Both the position numbers and the translations under genes were made by a program. Shown one piece after another: positions 62,545 to 64,000 of a DNA stretch of 64,000 nucleotides; positions within the stretch are counted from its first letter, which is position 1; the number at the start of each line of letters is the position of its first letter. The DNA is taken from assembly GCF_016464305.1 (NCBI RefSeq), contig NZ_JAEIOJ010000001.1, positions 580,685 to 644,684 on the forward strand, read 5' to 3'. The notes below the pieces were generated by a model. The model was given only the letters and a program-made list of their open reading frames with translations. It searched no databases and was not told where the DNA came from. The stretch is from Umezawaea beigongshangensis (GTDB lineage Bacteria; Actinomycetota; Actinomycetes; Mycobacteriales; Pseudonocardiaceae).

Positions 62545-64000
62545 TCAGTCGTTGTCGGAACCCGGGGTGGTCTTCGCGACCTGCATCAGGAACTCGATGT
62601 TGGTCCGGCTCTTGCGGAGCCGGTCCAGCAGCAGGTCGATGGCCTGCTGGCTGTCGAGCGCGTGCAGCACGCGGCGGAGCTTGTGCATGACCGCCAGCTC
62701 GTCGGGCGACAGGAGCAGCTCCTCCTTGCGGGTGCCGGACGGGTCGACGTCCACCGCGGGGAAGGTGCGCTTGTCGGCGATCTTGCGGTCGAGCTTGAGC
62801 TCGGCGTTGCCGGTGCCCTTGAACTCCTCGAAGATCACCGTGTCCATCGTCGAACCGGTCTCCACCAGCGCCGTGGCGAAGATGGTCAGCGATCCACCGT
62901 TCTCGATGTTGCGCGCGGCACCCAGGAAGCGCTTCGGCGGGTACAGCGCCGTCGAGTCGACACCACCGGACAGGATGCGGCCCGACGCGGGCGCGGCCAG
63001 GTTGTAGGCACGCCCCAGCCGGGTGATCGAGTCGAGCAGCACGACCACGTCGTGACCCATCTCGACCAGGCGCTTGGCCCGCTCGATGGACAGTTCGGCC
63101 ACAGTGGTGTGGTCGCCCGGCGGACGGTCGAAGGTCGAGGCGATGACCTCTCCCTTCACCGAGCGCTGCATGTCGGTGACCTCTTCCGGCCGCTCGTCGA
63201 CCAGCACGACCATGAGGTGGCACTCGGGGTTGTTCGTCGTGATCGCGTTCGCGATCGACTGCAGCACCGAGGTCTTGCCGGCCTTCGGGGGCGACACGAT
63301 GAGCGCGCGCTGCCCCTTGCCGATCGGCATCACCAGGTCGATGACGCGCGTGGTGAGGATGTGCGACTCGGTCTCCAGGCGCAGACGCTCGTTCGGGTAG
63401 AGCGGCGTCAGCTTGGTGAACTCGGGCCGGTTGCGCACCTCGTCGGGCGCGAGCCCGTTGATGCTGTCCACCCTGACCAGCGGGTTGAACTTCTGCCGCT
63501 GCTGCTCGCCGTCGCGCGGCTGGCGCACGGCGCCCGAGATGGCGTCACCGCGGCGCAGGCCGTACTTGCGGACCAGCGACAACGACACGTAGACGTCGTT
63601 CGGACCGGCGAGGTAGCCGGACGTGCGGACGAACGCGTAGTTCTCCAGGACGTCCAGGATGCCCGCGACGGGCAGCAGGACGTCGTCGTCCCGCACCTCG
63701 GTGTCGGGGTTGACCACACCGCCCTCACCGCGGCCACCGCGGCGGCGGCGGTCCCGGAAGCGGCGACCGCGACGGCCACCGGCCTCGTCGTCGTCGTCCT
63801 CGACCGGGGCGTTCTGCCGGTCGTTCTGGCGGTCGTTCTGACGACCGCGACCCTGACCGCGCTCGCTCCGGTCACCGCGCTCGCCCCGGTCACCGCGCTC
63901 GCCCCGGTCACCGCGCTCGCCCCGGTTGCCGCGCTCCTGGCGCTCGCCGCGCTCCTGCTGGCGGTCGCCCTGGGCACGCTCGCCCTGCTGACGGTCGCCC
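62545..64000 (-). CDS. rho: Transcription termination factor Rho (5' end outside the window)
   Basis: C-terminal 485 codons or so of Rho. The RNA-binding OB region ('GILDVLENYAFVRTSGYLAG', 'KYGLRRGDAISGAVRQPRDG'), P-loop 'IVSPPKAGKTSVLQSI', Walker B 'DVVVLLDSITRLGRAYN', Q-loop/R-loop 'SGRILSGGVDSTALYPPKRF' and the arginine finger region are intact. Before the OB fold lies an actinobacterial Arg/Gly/Asp-rich disordered insertion with 'NDRQND' and GERGDR repeats that continues past the window edge. It is the first gene of the rho-rpmE-prfA string. Confidence 0.97.
   Translation of the reverse strand, partial: GDRQQGERAQGDRQQERGERQERGNRGERGDRGERGDRGERGDRSERGQGRGRQNDRQNDRQNAPVEDDDDEAGGRRGRRFRDRRRRGGRGEGGVVNPDTEVRDDDVLLPVAGILDVLENYAFVRTSGYLAGPNDVYVSLSLVRKYGLRRGDAISGAVRQPRDGEQQRQKFNPLVRVDSINGLAPDEVRNRPEFTKLTPLYPNERLRLETESHILTTRVIDLVMPIGKGQRALIVSPPKAGKTSVLQSIANAITTNNPECHLMVVLVDERPEEVTDMQRSVKGEVIASTFDRPPGDHTTVAELSIERAKRLVEMGHDVVVLLDSITRLGRAYNLAAPASGRILSGGVDSTALYPPKRFLGAARNIENGGSLTIFATALVETGSTMDTVIFEEFKGTGNAELKLDRKIADKRTFPAVDVDPSGTRKEELLLSPDELAVMHKLRRVLHALDSQQAIDLLLDRLRKSRTNIEFLMQVAKTTPGSDND
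63859..63930 (-). repeat. Four 18-bp repeats coding GERGDR in Rho
   Basis: Four tandem 18-bp units (63859, 63877, 63895, 63913) encode Gly-Glu-Arg-Gly-Asp/Asn-Arg hexapeptides in the disordered N-terminal insertion of Rho. Copy number is likely to vary between strains. Confidence 0.85.

Noticed and set aside
63859-63930. CRISPR-like regular repeats
   Set aside because: The 18-bp units are directly tandem with no spacers and are in frame inside rho.

Overview
This is a very GC-rich window whose content points to a filamentous actinomycete, most likely of the Pseudonocardiaceae (Saccharothrix/Actinosynnema/Lentzea type). Evidence for this: NucS instead of MutS/MutL mismatch repair, a DevS/DevR-like two-component pair, a FilP/Scy-like coiled-coil protein beside meaB-thl-mce, two DUF3558 lipoproteins, MurA with Asp at the usual Cys position, many GTG/TTG starts and many probable leaderless genes. 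The family-level placement is inference. No tRNA, rRNA, CRISPR array, insertion sequence or prophage was recognised.

Layout. 0-2.5 kb: DUF3817 protein and an ABC-2 exporter. 2.5-7.5 kb: a mannose block with a cytoplasmic GH92 alpha-mannosidase divergent from lacI-manA, with LacI-type operators between them. 7.5-11.5 kb: a hypothetical protein, a DevSR-like two-component system and a PPOX-family protein. 11.7-22.2 kb: meaB, acetyl-CoA acetyltransferase, methylmalonyl-CoA epimerase, crotonyl-CoA carboxylase/reductase, a FilP-like filament protein, small genes and a double-module 3-hydroxyacyl-CoA dehydrogenase. 22.3-30.8 kb: dhaKLM, an aldehyde dehydrogenase, a lipoprotein, a 50-residue ORF, a sodium:solute symporter with a small partner, and nucS. 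31-38 kb: NUDIX, GlxA-like regulator and cysteine hydrolase, ethylmalonyl-CoA mutase, murA, a PduO-type adenosyltransferase and DUF2550. 38.3-52.3 kb: the ATP synthase cluster, in which a 4-hydroxybenzoate cassette (aldehyde dehydrogenase, AAHS transporter, pobA, iclR) lies between atpD and atpC. 52.4-64 kb: the rho-rpmE-prfA-prmC-sua5 housekeeping string, interrupted by lpdA plus a BAAT-type hydrolase, and by a module of unknown genes between prmC and sua5.

How it works together. Genes for the ethylmalonyl-CoA route (thiolase, 3-hydroxybutyryl-CoA dehydrogenase, Ccr, epimerase, Ecm), its B12 support (MeaB, PduO-type adenosyltransferase), an aldehyde dehydrogenase and a symporter are scattered over about 24 kb. 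Six intergenic sites with the pattern TAC-N6-GTA, usually followed by AC, lie 25-70 nt before seven of these genes. This suggests one regulon controlled by a regulator not encoded here.

The strongest candidate for an undescribed system is the operon at 53913-56716. It encodes a secreted or anchored protein, a multi-span membrane protein and a small helical protein. The last two share a 24-residue glycine/asparagine motif resembling RHIM or bacterial amyloid-signalling sequences. Starts were chosen by Shine-Dalgarno spacing or by a TANNNT box 6-7 nt before the start codon. All functions are read from the sequence and family knowledge; no search was run.
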